Origin: Cocos nucifera
Taxonomy: Eukaryota > Streptophyta > Magnoliopsida > Arecales > Arecaceae
Assembly (NCBI GenBank): GCA_006176705.1
Contig: QRFJ01001933.1
Location: forward strand, 124,001-188,000
Direction: 5' to 3'
Length of the DNA: 64,000 nucleotides
Both the position numbers and the translations under genes were made by a program. Below are positions 47,387-59,762 of the stretch, one piece after another (position 1 is the stretch's first letter; each line of letters opens with the position of its first letter). The notes under the pieces were generated by a model, which ran no database searches, was not told where the DNA came from, and was given only the letters and a program-made list of their open reading frames with translations.

Positions 47387-49233
47387 TTTCTGTAGAGAGT
47401 CAAAGATTCAAGTTAGATACTATAATTATGACTTGACTAATTTATTTAAGGATTTTATTTTAAAAAATTATCTCACATTTTTTTAGATCCCTACACTCCC
47501 TCTGTAGAGATGCGAAAATCTCCATGATTAATGATTTCTAGTGGGTGGTGCGGTCTCACCAACTGACTCATCACCTCACCTAATAGTTATTGGTGATGGG
47601 TTAGCTAATGAGTGAACAACTCTTGTTCAATAATTCTCTAATCATGGTGCACCCAAACTTGGTCTTTAATACATGAATCTCACCATATCCAAAATATTGA
47701 TCCACTCCTTAGTTAAGTCAGACCCACCATTTCCATAGACTGAATTCCTAATTGAGTCTCTCACCATATTCGGAATATTGAGCCCAACTCATCCTCTAGT
47801 TCATAGCATCCAATGCCTAATATACATGGTTGCATCTTCTTGGTGCAACTGAGCCTGGTATCTAGTCGAGAACAATCAATCCTAGGAAGGGTCCGCACAT
47901 CTACAATGGTGGAAGACCTCAGACTTAATCTTTTCTTAGGGAGAATCGATTCAGGTCTCATCAAACTAGACTTGTCATAGTCATAACAATTATGACTAAC
48001 CTAGTGGCATGGGTTAGCTCGGATTATTGACCACCTCAAATTAGAACTGAGTCAACAGATATGGTCAGGTAAGTAAGATCGGTGGAAGGAATATGCCATT
48101 AACTCGTACAAAAATGCATTCAGGTCGAGTAGCTCCCAATTAAAAACCAGTCGGTCGTATGTGCCAAACTTACCTTAGACACCAAATTGTTGAGCTAGAA
48201 CCAATTGGGTTAGCCTACAATCCAGACTCTAACCTCTGAGCCTAATTAGATCTTATTTGATCGTGACTCGATCTTGACCTAGACTTAATCCTATTAAGCT
48301 GTCAATTTAAGCATTATTGATCCCATCTAACCAACTCTTGATTCGGTTTGATCAATCGCTTAGACCTAATTGAGCTACCCAAGCTCGAACCCAGTATTAT
48401 GAATATATCTTAGATCTGAAATTCTTAATTTTAGACCTAATTAATATTCCATAATCTTAATTTTTAATTAAGTAGGGTTCATAAATAAAATATGCACAAT
48501 AAATCCTAGGGTTTCAGGATCTAAGATTTTATAGAAAGTAAGTTTTGGATTTTTGATTAAGGACGAATGCGTAGCACCCCTACACATCATAAGAATGCCC
48601 CATCAGATGGAAGGAGAGGGCCTTTAAATCCTTCTTCATTTTTATGACCAGACGGCCAAGAGGAATACCCTAATTAGGAACATGCAATACTACAAAACAA
48701 TTTTAGATCTATATCATATATCTTATATACAAATTAGATGTAATCATGGCATATTTTGCATACATCTAATGTATTGAATCATGCATATTTTTAGATCTAA
48801 ATTATCTCATAATAATCAAAAAAATTAGATTTAAATTGATCTTATAAAAATAAACTCTAATCTAGATAACTATGTAGAACTATTCTACAACTAGTCTAGA
48901 CATGCATCAATCATATCTCATATGATATTTAAAATTAAATAATTTTTATTTACTATTTTTTAGATATTATTATAATAATTATAATATCAAATAATAATAA
49001 ATAAATATATCTAAAATATAATTTAATCAAATTAAATTGTAAACATGCAAGACTATTTTATAGAACTATTCTATTTTAGAACTAGTCATGCATATTTTCT
49101 AATCTTAGATCCAAATCATTTAATTTTATTTTTTTCTAATTTTAGATCTGATCACATCTCATGTGACATCTAAGATTACTTATTTTCTAAATAAAATAAA
49201 TTTAAAATTAGATCTAAACACTTTAGAACCTTG
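47387..49233 (-). other. Long untranslated leader of P4
   Basis: About 1.85 kb without genes, collinear with the P2 leader. The 67-codon open frame at 47761-47964 recurs identically in the redundant copy (56492-56695) but lies in the leader and has no recognisable domain. Confidence 0.75.
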
Positions 49234-49245
49234 GCTCTGATACCA
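49234..49245 (-). other. Primer binding site of P4 (tRNA-Met type)
   Basis: The - strand reads TGGTATCAGAGC, a perfect match to the usual plant copia primer site, two bases after the 5' LTR. Confidence 0.9.
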
Positions 49246-49247
49246 AT

Positions 49248-51511
49248 TGAAGGGAAATTTTGATTTTCCGGACTAGGTTCGTTCAGATCTGATCGGATCA
49301 AGAGATATATTTTAAAAATTTTATTTTTTAATCTAGATTAGATTTAAAATATTTTAGATCTAATTTTTATTATTTTAATAAATTAAAATGAGTTTAGATA
49401 AATTAAATTCAATTTAATTTACCTTAACGTAGGGTAATCCTATTACCCGTTGATGATCCTGTAAGCAGCGAAAGGTTCTGGATCTAGCCATGCAATTGCT
49501 TGGCCTCTATCGGGATCCACTCAGGCAGGATCTGAAGATCCTCTTCTTCTCTATCACATCTTCAAAAATTAGATCTGGATCTGATTTAGAGGATCTTCAA
49601 AACACCTTTTGAAGATCAGCAGTTATCCTTTGCAGCAGCACAACCTTCTAGCTTTCTGTTGCCTTTCTCTCATCTAGATTGCACCAACCAAGATCCCAAA
49701 CCACTTTGGGCATGGAGAGGAGAGGGAGAAGATGGGCTTGGCATGGAGGAGGAGGAGAGAACCAGCCTTGGGGCATGCAAATTTTCTTATGCTCTTTGGG
49801 TTGGACGTAGGGTCTTATTTATAGACTATGCATGATCCAACTCCTCTTCTTCCCAACCAATCACAACCCTTTGTGAAATCAGATCTAAATCTGATTGGTG
49901 GGAATAGAGTTCCTTAGATTCCTCCTTAGATGGTACCTAAGACCAGTCAAACTTGGTTCTTAGGAGAATTCTAATCGAAATGCAAAAAGGAGATGGAGTC
50001 CCTATCCAATAGGGACTCCTGGGCGCCTCCAGCTTGGGCACACGCCAAGGGTGGCGTGTGCCCTCTTCTTTGCCAGGTTCTAGAAGGGGGACAAGTTCCC
50101 CAGCTCTTCAATAGATGCATGACATGTGGACAGAAGTCAAAGTGTCAATGGCCAACATTTGACCAGTCAAAGGTCAACTTTTGACCAAAGTCAAAGGACG
50201 AGAAATGGTAGGTGACCAAAAATGGTAGGTACTATTTTATAAAATAAGACAACCCTTTTCTAACCTGGACAAGCTGTAGTTAGACCAAGTGAAGGCCTCT
50301 GATTGAGCACAAACTCCTTTGGCTCAGTCAGGATAACTATTTATGATAGTAAAAGAAGAATGTTAGGTTCAATCGAGTGCTAGCACGATTTCCTTGAACC
50401 TAATTGAATCTCATTCAGATCAATTGAATTGGATCAATTCAATTGATGATCACCAGATTCAAACCCTTATTTGTGTGACCCAGTTAGGTTCAGTTCTGTA
50501 TGGTAATGGGATATGTCATGATCTCTATCATCGACATCATCGAAACTCCTTTCGATGGATCAGAACTCTTCTGATTTGAACAGCTAGAATGATCGATCAT
50601 CTAAATCATTCTAATTGCTCTCAAAATCCACCAGTGACACCTAGCAGTGTATGGTGGCAACCCATCAGAGCTGAATGCGAACCTCTTGGTGCAGCTACCT
50701 ATGTGATTAAGTTCTTTTATCTTGAGCTCCGATCATATTAGGATTTAGGAGAACTCGTCAAACTCCAGTCTCTGTCATATGATGTAATCATTCGATTCAA
50801 GTCCGATGTAAAAATCTAAATAAAAACATTTTCTATTATTTCACTCTGCCATGGCCATGGGCTTCTGGACTTGATTCTCATGATCATCATAGGGCTGCTC
50901 CTCTACCACCGAGGTAGATAGATTCCTTCTTGATGCAATCCAGTTCCTACAATGAACATGCTATAACCAACATACACCTCATGATTCCGTATGGCTAGGA
51001 GATCGAGTTATGGTATAGTCAAACTATAACACTCTCAAGGTGAACTACCGATGCACCTCAGGTCAAAGAACCAGACACACCACTGCAGCATCGAGTCAGT
51101 TATTGATGAGAAGGTAGACTTTCTAATGACTACTCGAGGTGGTCATGCTCAGTGCCCTCGTTCTCTAATGAGTACCTATACTTCACTCCAGTGTCTCCAC
51201 ACTATAGACTCAGACTCATCTACTAAAGAAAAGCAATTGTACCCAACCTTCTGGATCAATCACCATCCTCGTGATGATCCTATGGTTGGAGCATTTTATG
51301 AGTTAATAATGATTTTTCATGTCTTAAATTTTCAACTCTTAAAATTATGAATTATCATTACCATTAACTCAAAGGATGTATCACAAACACTAAATACACA
51401 TATGTGATAGAAAATAACCATTTTATTGATTATAGTCAAAATTATAATTTTGCCCCTAGAAGTTATTACAAGTGTCAGCCATTTTGGCTTCTAGGGCACA
51501 TATATCTAACA
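49248..51511 (-). repeat. 5' LTR of P4
   Basis: 2264 bp, bounded by the primer site and the TATGA target copy. The part above 50711 is repeated inverted at 39626-40433; the part below is repeated directly at 57976-59430. Confidence 0.9.
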
Positions 51512-52359
51512 TATGATGCTAGGTCTTTCACAGAAGATATACATAGAGGAAGTGCTAAAGAGGTTTAGCATGGAAAACTCCAAGAGGGGATTGGTACCAT
51601 TTAGACATGGCATTCATCTCTCCAAGAAGATGTGCCCTAGCACACCTGAGGAGATAGAATGTATGAACAATATCCCTTATGCTTCTACAATAGGGAGTCT
51701 CAGTATGCCATGTTATGTACGCGACTTGATATAGCCCATGCTGTGAGTGTCACGAGCAGATATCAATCAAATCCAGGCGAAAGACACTGTACTTCTATGA
51801 AATGTATCCTAGTACTTAAGAAGAACAAAGATATGTTCTTGATTTTTGGTAATGGAGAACTCCAAGTCTAGGGGTATACAAGACTTGAATTTTATGTCCG
51901 ATATAGATGATCGAAAGTCAAACATTAGGAAATCTATTTGTGTGTCATGGTGGTGCTGTCAGTTGGAAGAGTTTCAAACAAGCAATAATAGCAGATTTCA
52001 CCACGGAAGCAGAATACATCGCTACCTCAGAAGCTACGAAGGAGGCATTCTGATATAAGAAGTTTGCCACAGAGATCGAAGTGATGCCATCAGATGCCAT
52101 TCCTCTATACTACGATAATAATGGCACCATAGCCCTTGCTAAGCAGCCAAGGTCTAACCAAAAATTCAAACACATCGAGCGGCGATACCCCTCATCCGTG
52201 ATTACCTCGAGAAAGAATACGTCGAGGTCAAGAGAGTTGACTCCACAAATATTGGCGGCAGATCCACTTACAAAGCCGTTGGCCAGCAAAAGATCGAAAC
52301 CCACCTTAAGAAGATGGGACATAGATTTGTAGCCAATTGACTTTAGGTCAAGTGGGATT
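51512..52359 (+). pseudogene. pol: P3 RT C-terminus and RNase H, second (inverted) copy
   Basis: After the TATGA target copy the P3 RT resumes (MLGLSQKIYIEEVLKRFSM). It is the reverse complement of 38774-39624 with several one-base losses, for example around 51870-51960 and 52185-52270. RNase H motifs SDIDDRKS, EAFX and DNNGTIALAKQ are readable in pieces. Confidence 0.83.
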
Positions 52360-53090
52360 TGTTAGATATGTGTGCCCTAAAAGCCAGAATTGCCTGACAC
52401 TTGTTATCACTTCTAAGGCAAAATTATAATTTTGACTATAAATAATAAAAATAGATTATTTTCTATTATAATGTAATATTTAGTGTCTGTGATACATCCC
52501 TTGAGTTAAATAAAAATGATAGTTCTTATTTTCAAGAGTTGAAAATTTAAGATAAGAATTTTCATTATTAACTTATAAAATGCTCATGACCGTAGGATCA
52601 TCATGAGGATGGTGATTGATCCGAAAGATTGGTATACAATCACTTCTTCATAGTAGATAAGTCATGAGTCTACGGTGTAGAGACACCAGAGTGAGAGTAC
52701 TGGTACTCATTAGAGAACGAGGGCACTGAGTGTGACCACCTTGAGTAGTCATTAGGAAGTCTACCTTCTCGTCAAATGACTGGCTCGAAGCTGCAGTTGT
52801 GTGTCTAGTTCTTTGACCTGAGGTGCATCGATAGTTCACTGAGAATGTTATAGTTTGACTACACCATAACTAAGTCTCCATGCCATTCGGAATCCTGAGG
52901 TGTATGTTGGCTATAGCATGTTCATTGTAGAAATTGGATTGCAACCAATAGAAAATCTATCTACCTCAGTAGATGAGGAGTAGCCCTATGATGATCATGA
53001 GAATCAAGTCCATAAGCCCATGGCCATGGTAGAGCAAAAATGATAGAAAGAGTTTCTATTAAGATTTTTATATTGGACTTGAATCGAATG
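52360..53090 (+). repeat. P3 LTR, second copy, cut by the N gap
   Basis: It starts TGTTAGATATG after the purine tract GGTCAAGTGGGATT and runs 731 bp to the run of Ns; it is the inverse of 38045-38773. Confidence 0.85.
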
Positions 53091-53115
53091 NNNNNNNNNN
53101 NNNNNNNNNNNNNNN
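53091..53115. other. Assembly gap (25 N)
   Basis: Twenty-five Ns join an LTR of P3 to the middle of a P4 RT. The two sides do not belong together in any intact element of this family. Confidence 0.98.
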
Positions 53116-56100
53116 AAACCATATTTTGACTGTCGTCAACATGAGAATATCATTCTCAATAAGGAGAATGTCATCCACGTACAATATAAGGAAGACAACA
53201 GTGCTCCCACTGACCTTTTTGAAGACACACGATTTTTCTTCATTTTTTATGAAACCAAACTTTTTGATCACATCATTGAAATGAGTGTTCGAGCTTCGAG
53301 ATGCTTGCTTAAGTCCATATATGGACCTTTGCAGCTTGCAAATCTTGTGATCAGTATCACTGAATGTGAAACCTAGCGGCTATTCCATATAGATATCTTC
53401 CTCAAGATATCCATTCAAGAACGTCATTTTTACGTCCATTTACCATATTTCATAATCAAAATAGACTGCAACGGCAAGCAATGTGCGGATGGATTTTAGC
53501 ATAGCCACTGAGGAAAAGGTATCCTGATAGCCTTTGCATTGACTATAACCTTTTGCCACTAGTCTAGCCTTGAATGTCTCCACATTTCCATTGCGCCAAT
53601 TTTTCTCTTGAAGATCCATTTACACCCAATAGGTACTATACCTTCTGGTGGATCTACGAAGATCCAGACTTGGTTCAAGTGCATCGAGTCAATTTCTGAC
53701 TGCATTGCCTCTTGCCATTTCTCGGAGTCAATATCTGATATCGCCTTGTTGTAGGTTTTGGGATCATCACCATGAGCACCATTACCTACGAGGAACATTT
53801 CTTCTACTTCCTCTGAAATAATACCTAAGTATCTTTCAGGGGGATGGAAAACTCTTTTTGATCTATGAGGTGGAGGAGGTAGTGTTCTTATTGGCTCAAC
53901 TGATTTGGTCTAATTGGTTCTTAGCTCGTTATACTTCTTGAAACTTTCTCATCAAGCTTGATCTGCTTTCCAATGCTGCTATCTTGAATAAACTATTTCA
54001 AGAAAGATGGCATGTCGATCACAATCACATTGTGGTCTTCTAGAATGTAGAAATAGTATCCTAATGACTCTTTAGGATATCTCTATGAATCGAGCTCTGA
54101 AGGACCTAAACTCTAACTTGTTCGCTTGTTGTCTTTTGACATAGCCGACAACCCCAAATTCTGAGATGACTCAGACTTGTATCTTACCATGCCATATCTC
54201 ATATGTGGTGGTAGGAAGGTTTTAGAGAGAACCCTATTCAGTAAGATAAAATTAAAGTTAACAAATGAATGTCCCCAAAGAAAATCAAGGAGGTCTGTGA
54301 AGCTCATCATGAGTCAGACCATATCCAATAGAGTCCTCCATTCTGAAATCCTGTTGAGTTTAGGTGTTCCTAGTGGAGTCCATTAAGAGACTATGCCATT
54401 TTTCTTGAGATAGTCTAGGAATTTTTGACTAAGGTATTCACCTCCTCGATCTGATCGAAGAACCTTAATGGGTTTCTAGTTTATTTTTACTTCATGTATG
54501 AATTCTTTGAACTTTTCAAAACTGACTTATGTCTCATGAGATACACATACCCAACCTAGATAAATCATCAGTAAAGATAATGAAGTAGATAAAATACCTC
54601 TAGTCGGTACATCAAATAGGCCGCACACATCAATATATTACTAGGGCAAGAAGATCTGTGCCCTCCCCATGTCCAACAAAAGAGGAGTTTAGTCATTTTT
54701 CCTTGAAGACAAGATTCACAAGTTAGAACATGACTCGAAAGTCAATGGACTCAATAGCCCATTTTTCCTAATTTGTTTCCTATCTTCTACTATATGACCT
54801 AATCTTAGGTGCCATAGATATCTATCGTTTGGACTATCCCTAGGTCGTTTGGCATTCACATTTTGCTCGATAGTTAAAATAGATACATCAATATGTAGCT
54901 GATAAAGACCGTTAATAAGAAAAATCATTTGCAATTTTATTTATTTCATAAAGAATGTTATAATGGTCCTTAAAGAAGGTAATCACATAGCCTTTTAGTG
55001 CTAAGCATGAAATAGAAATCAAATTTCTGCTAGCTGCAGGCATATAATAATAGTCTTTCAAAACTAAGTCTAAATCAGATGGTAATCGAAGAGGGTATGT
55101 TTCCACCGCCACTGCAGCAACTCTTGCTCCATTACCGATGCATAGGAACATGTCTCCATCCCTCAACCTCCTGCTATCCTCAAGATCCTACATGGAAGTG
55201 CATAGATGAGCACTAGAACCAGAGTCAAGCACCCAACAGGATACAGAAGAAACCATAAGGTTAGACTCAATAACGAGCATACCTCTAGAAGGATCTTCCT
55301 TCTTGTTCTTCAGGGTGGCCAGGTAAGTAGGGCAGTTTCGCTTCCAGTGGCCATCATTGTTGCAATGAAAATGCTTTCCTTTGGCAGCGGCTTTCATCTT
55401 TGGCTCTGCCTTCTTCTTCTTTCCTCCTTCCATCTTTGCTTTTTTGCAGACTTCTTTTTCTTCAGAGACTTTCTTTTAGAAGAAGTCCATTCCATAGCAA
55501 GAACTGAGCCTTTAGAACCTTTCATAAAAAGCTCAGCGGTGACCAGCATATTCATTAATTCGGCCAAGAAATTTTGAAGTTTGTGCATGTGGTAATTCAT
55601 GATGAATTGCCCATATGCATCAGTCAAGGATTGCAGAATAAAATACGATCTGTAGATTCAAGTCTAACTTCACACCAAGCTTCTCAGCTCTTTTCAAGTC
55701 CTTGATCATCATCACATAGTGATCTTGGACTGACTGTCCATCACGCATCTTAGCCTTAAAAGTCATTTCGTGACTGATACTTGGCTACACGACTCTGTTC
55801 ACCAAACATCTCCTGTAGGTGAGCTAACATTTGGCGAGCAGTCCAGATATCTTCATGTTGGTGCTGGAGCTCATCAAACATCGAGCCCAACATGTAATAT
55901 CTGACCTTATTATCTTCGTCTATCCATTTTTTCAGAGACGCTCTCTATTCAGTGGATGGATGGGCTGATAAGGTGGGAGGGTCCTGATCCAATACATGTG
56001 TTAACTTCTTGGAATTCAAAATAATTTTGTAGCTCCTGAGCCGATCCTTATAATTGGGTCCAGTCAGTCTATGTGTGTCTAAGATACGTGCTAATGGTTT

Positions 56101-59100
56101 GGACGCAGATATTTTCTGTAGAGAGTCAAAGATTCAAGTTAGATACTATAATTATGACTTGACTAATTTATTTAAGGATTTTATTTTTAAACAAATTATC
56201 TCCCACTATTTTCTTAGATCCCTACACTCCCTCTGTAGAGATGCGAAAATCTCCATGATTAATGATTTCTAGTGGGTGGTGCGGTCTCACCAACTGACTC
56301 ATCACCTCACCTAATAGTTATTGGTGATGGGTTAGCTAATGAGTGAACAACTCTTGTTCAATAATTCTCTAATCATGGTGCACCCAAACTTGGTCTTTAA
56401 TACATGAATCTCACCATATCCAAAATATTGATCCACTCCTTAGTTAAGTCAGACCCACCATTTCCATAGACTGAATTCCTAATTGAGTCTCTCACCATAT
56501 TCGGAATATTGAGCCCAACTCATCCTCTAGTTCATAGCATCCAATGCCTAATATACATGGTTGCATCTTCTTGGTGCAACTGAGCCTGGTATCTAGTCGA
56601 GAACAATCAATCCTAGGAAGGGTCCGCACATCTACAATGGTGGAAGACCTCAGACTTAATCTTTTCTTAGGGAGAATCGATTCAGGTCTCATCAAACTAG
56701 ACTTGTCATAGTCATAACAATTATGACTAACCTAGTGGCATGGGTTAGCTCGGATTATTGACCACCTCAAATTAGAACTGAGTCAACAGATATGGTCAGG
56801 TAAGTAAGATCGGTGGAAGGAATATGCCATTAACTCGTACAAAAATGCATTCAGGTCGAGTAGCTCCCAATTAAAAACCAGTCGTCGTATGTGCCAAACT
56901 TACCTTAGACACCAAATTGTTTGAGCTAGAACCAATTGGTTAGCCTACAATCCAGACTCTAACCTCTGAGCCTAATTAGATCTTATTTGATCGTGACTCG
57001 ATCTGACCTAGACTTAATCCTATTAAGCTGTCAATTTAAGCATTATTTGATCCCAATCTAAACCACTCTTGATTCGGTTGATCAATCGCTTAGACCTAAT
57101 TGAGCTACCCAAGACTGAACCCAGTATTATGAATATATCTAGATCTGAAATTCTTAATTTTAGACCTAATTAATATTCCATAATCTTAATTTTTAATTAA
57201 GTAGGGTTCATAATAAAAATATGCACATAAATCCTAGGGTTTCAGGATCTAAGATTTTATAGAAAGTAAGTTTTTGGATTTTTGATTAAGGACGAATGCG
57301 TAGCACCCCTACACATCATAAGAATGCCCCATCAGATGGAAAGGAGAGGGCCTTTAAATCCTTCTTCATTTTTATGACCAGACGGCCAAGAGGGAATACC
57401 CTAATTAGGACATGCAATACTACAAAAACAATTTTAGATCTATATCATATATTCTTTATACAAATTAGATGTAATCATGGCATATTTGCATACATCTAAT
57501 GTATTGAATCATGCATATTTTTAGATCTAATTATCTCATAATATCAAAAAAATTAGATTTAAATTGATCTTATAAAAATAAACTCTAATCTAGATAACTA
57601 TGTAGAACTATTCTACAACTAGTCTAGACATGCATCAATCATATCTCATATGATATTTAAAATTAAATAATTTTTATTTACTATTTTTTAGATATTATTA
57701 TAATAATTATAATATCAAATAATAATAAATAAATATATCTAAAATATAATTTAATCAAATTAAATTGTAAACATGCAAGACTATTTTATAGAACTATTCT
57801 ATTTTAGAACTAGTCATGCATATTTTCTAATCTTAGATCCAAATCATTTAATTTTATTTTTTTCTAATTTTAGATCTGATCACATCTCATGTGACATCTA
57901 AGATTACTTATTTTCTAAATAAAATAAATTTAAAATTAGATCTAAACACTTTAGAACCTTGGCTCTGATACCAATTGAAGGGAAATTTTGATTTTCCGGA
58001 CTAGGTTCGTTCAGATCTGATCGGATCAAGAGATATATTTTAAAAATTTTATTTTTTAATCTAGATTAGATTTAAAATATTTTAGATCTAATTTTTATTA
58101 TTTTAATAATTAAAATGAGTTTAGATAATTAAATTCAATTTAATTTACCTTAAACGTAAGGTAATCCTATTACCCGTTGATGACCTGTAAGCAGCGAAAG
58201 GTTCTGGATCTAGCCATGCAATTGCTCTGGCCTCTATCGGGATCCACTCAGGCAGGATCTGAAGTCTCTCTTCTCTATCACATCTTCAAAAATTAGATCT
58301 GGATCTGATTTAGAGGATCTTCAAACACCTTTTGAAGATCGCAGTTATCCTTTGCAGCAGCACAAACCTTCTAGCTTTCTGTTGCCTTTCTATCTAGATT
58401 GCACCAACCAAGATCCCAAACCACTTTGGCATGGAGAGGAGAGGGAGAAATGGGCTTGGCATGGAGGAGGAGGAGAGAACCAGCCTTGGGGCATGCAAAT
58501 TTTCTTATGCTCTTTGGGTTGGACGTAGGGTCTTATTTATAGACTATGCATGATCCAACTCCTCTTCTTCCCAACCAATCACAACCCTTTGTGAAATCAG
58601 ATCTAAATCTGATTGGTGGGAATAGAGTTCCTTAGATTCCTCCTTAGATGGTACCTAAGACCAGTCAAACTTGGTTCTTAGGAGAATTCTAATCGAAATG
58701 CAAAAAGGAGATGGAGTCCCTATCCAATAGGGACTCCTGGGCGCCTCCAGCTTGGGCACACGCCAAGGGTGGCGTGTGCCCTCTTCTTTGCCAGGTTCTA
58801 GAAGGGGGACAAGTTCCCACCAGCTCTTCAATAGATGCATGACATGTGGACAGAAGTCAAAGTGTCAATGGCCAACATTTGACCAGTCAAAGGTCAACTT
58901 TTGACCAAAGTCAAAGGACGAGAAATGGTAGGTGACCAAAAATGGTAGGTACTATTTTATAAAATAAGACAACCCTTTTCTAACCTGGACAAGCTGTAGT
59001 TAGACCAAGTGAAGGCCTCTGATTGAGCACAAACTCCTTTGGCTCAGTCAGGATAACTATTTATGATAGTAAAAGAAGAATGTTAGGTTCAATCGAGTGC

Positions 59101-59430
59101 TAGCACGATTTCCTTGAACCTAATTGAATCTCATTCAGATCAATTGAATTGGATCAATTCAATTGATGATCACCAGATTCAAACCCTTATTTGTGTGAAC
59201 CAGTTAGGTTCAGTTCTGTATGGTAATGGGATATGTCATGATCTCTATCATCGACATCATCGAAACTCCTTTCGATGGATCAGAACTCTTCTGATTTGAA
59301 CAGCTAGAATGATCGATCATCTAAATCATTCTAATTGCTCTCAAAATCCACCAGTGACACCTAGCAGTGTATGGTGGCAACCCATCAGAGCTGAATGCGA
59401 CACTCTTGGTGCAGCTACCTATGTGATTAA
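53116..59430 (-). repeat. Redundant direct copy of P4 (RT to 5' LTR)
   Basis: It matches 44373-50710 almost base for base: 6314 versus 6338 bp. RT start, integrase, protease, gag, leader, primer site and 1455 bp of the 5' LTR (from 57976) all recur, with the same mutations. The differences are largely one- or two-base gaps, which break frames that are open in the other copy (integrase at 54113-54310, gag at 55394-55627). This looks like a noisier reading of the same DNA and not a second insertion. Annotate P4 from the copy at 41160-51511. Confidence 0.85.
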
Positions 59431-59534
59431 AAAGAGGGTGATTGATCTCACAATAACTTGTGTATGACACTAATACAAGAATGTGGGTGCTCATTAGAGA
59501 ATGAGTTCACTGAATTGATCCAAATCGAGAATAA
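59431..59534 (+). repeat. Stray Z LTR piece
   Basis: 104 bp identical, apart from a base or two, to about 60070-60172 inside the Z LTR (GGGTGATTGATCTCACAATA...). It is joined to a P4 LTR on the left and to a P3 RT on the right. Confidence 0.85.
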
Positions 59535-59762
59535 CCTTTCTAAAAATATATAGTTCCTCCTTATTTTTGATGAAATCAAATAATTTGATCATATCATTAA
59601 AATGAGTATTCCAATTTCGAGATGCTTGCTTAAGTCCATATATGGATCTTTGCAGCTTGCATACTTTATAATCAGTATCACTGGATATAAAACCCAGCGG
59701 CTATTCCATATAGATATCTTCCTCAAGATATCCATTTAAGATTGTCATTTTCACGTCCATTT
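59535..59762 (-). pseudogene. pol: P3 RT fragment next to Z
   Basis: The - strand carries RT text (LNGYLEEDIYME, then SIYGLKQASRNWNTHFNDMIK and FDFIKNKEE in one frame). It ends at 59762, where the Z LTR starts; the same border, inverted, is at 40740/40741. The five bases before Z, CATTT, would be its left target copy; the right one is outside the window. Confidence 0.75.

Larger units (their letters stand above)
41160..51511 (-). mobile_element. P4: full-length long-LTR Ty1-copia element
   Basis: 10352 bp on the - strand with LTRs of 2291 and 2264 bp, a perfect tRNA-Met primer site, gag, protease, integrase, RT and RNase H. The TATGA duplication and the continuation of P3 RT across it prove insertion into P3. 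It is a sub-family of the P1-P3 group: pol is close, but the LTR inner end differs (ACCTTAACGTAGGATAATCC in place of ACCTTGTAGC..GTAATCAG). It has the longest open frames of the family in this window. Confidence 0.93.

Noticed and set aside
38045..53090. A large inverted repeat with a 10-kb spacer, as a foldback element or recombination system
   Set aside because: The arms are parts of P3 and P4 that happen to end at a contig gap and at a mid-LTR break, and a direct copy follows. Unmerged contig ends explain it better.
53559..55627. A second copia element after the N gap
   Set aside because: It has the same mutations as P4, lacks its own 3' LTR and target copies, and ends at the breakpoint of the inverted arm.
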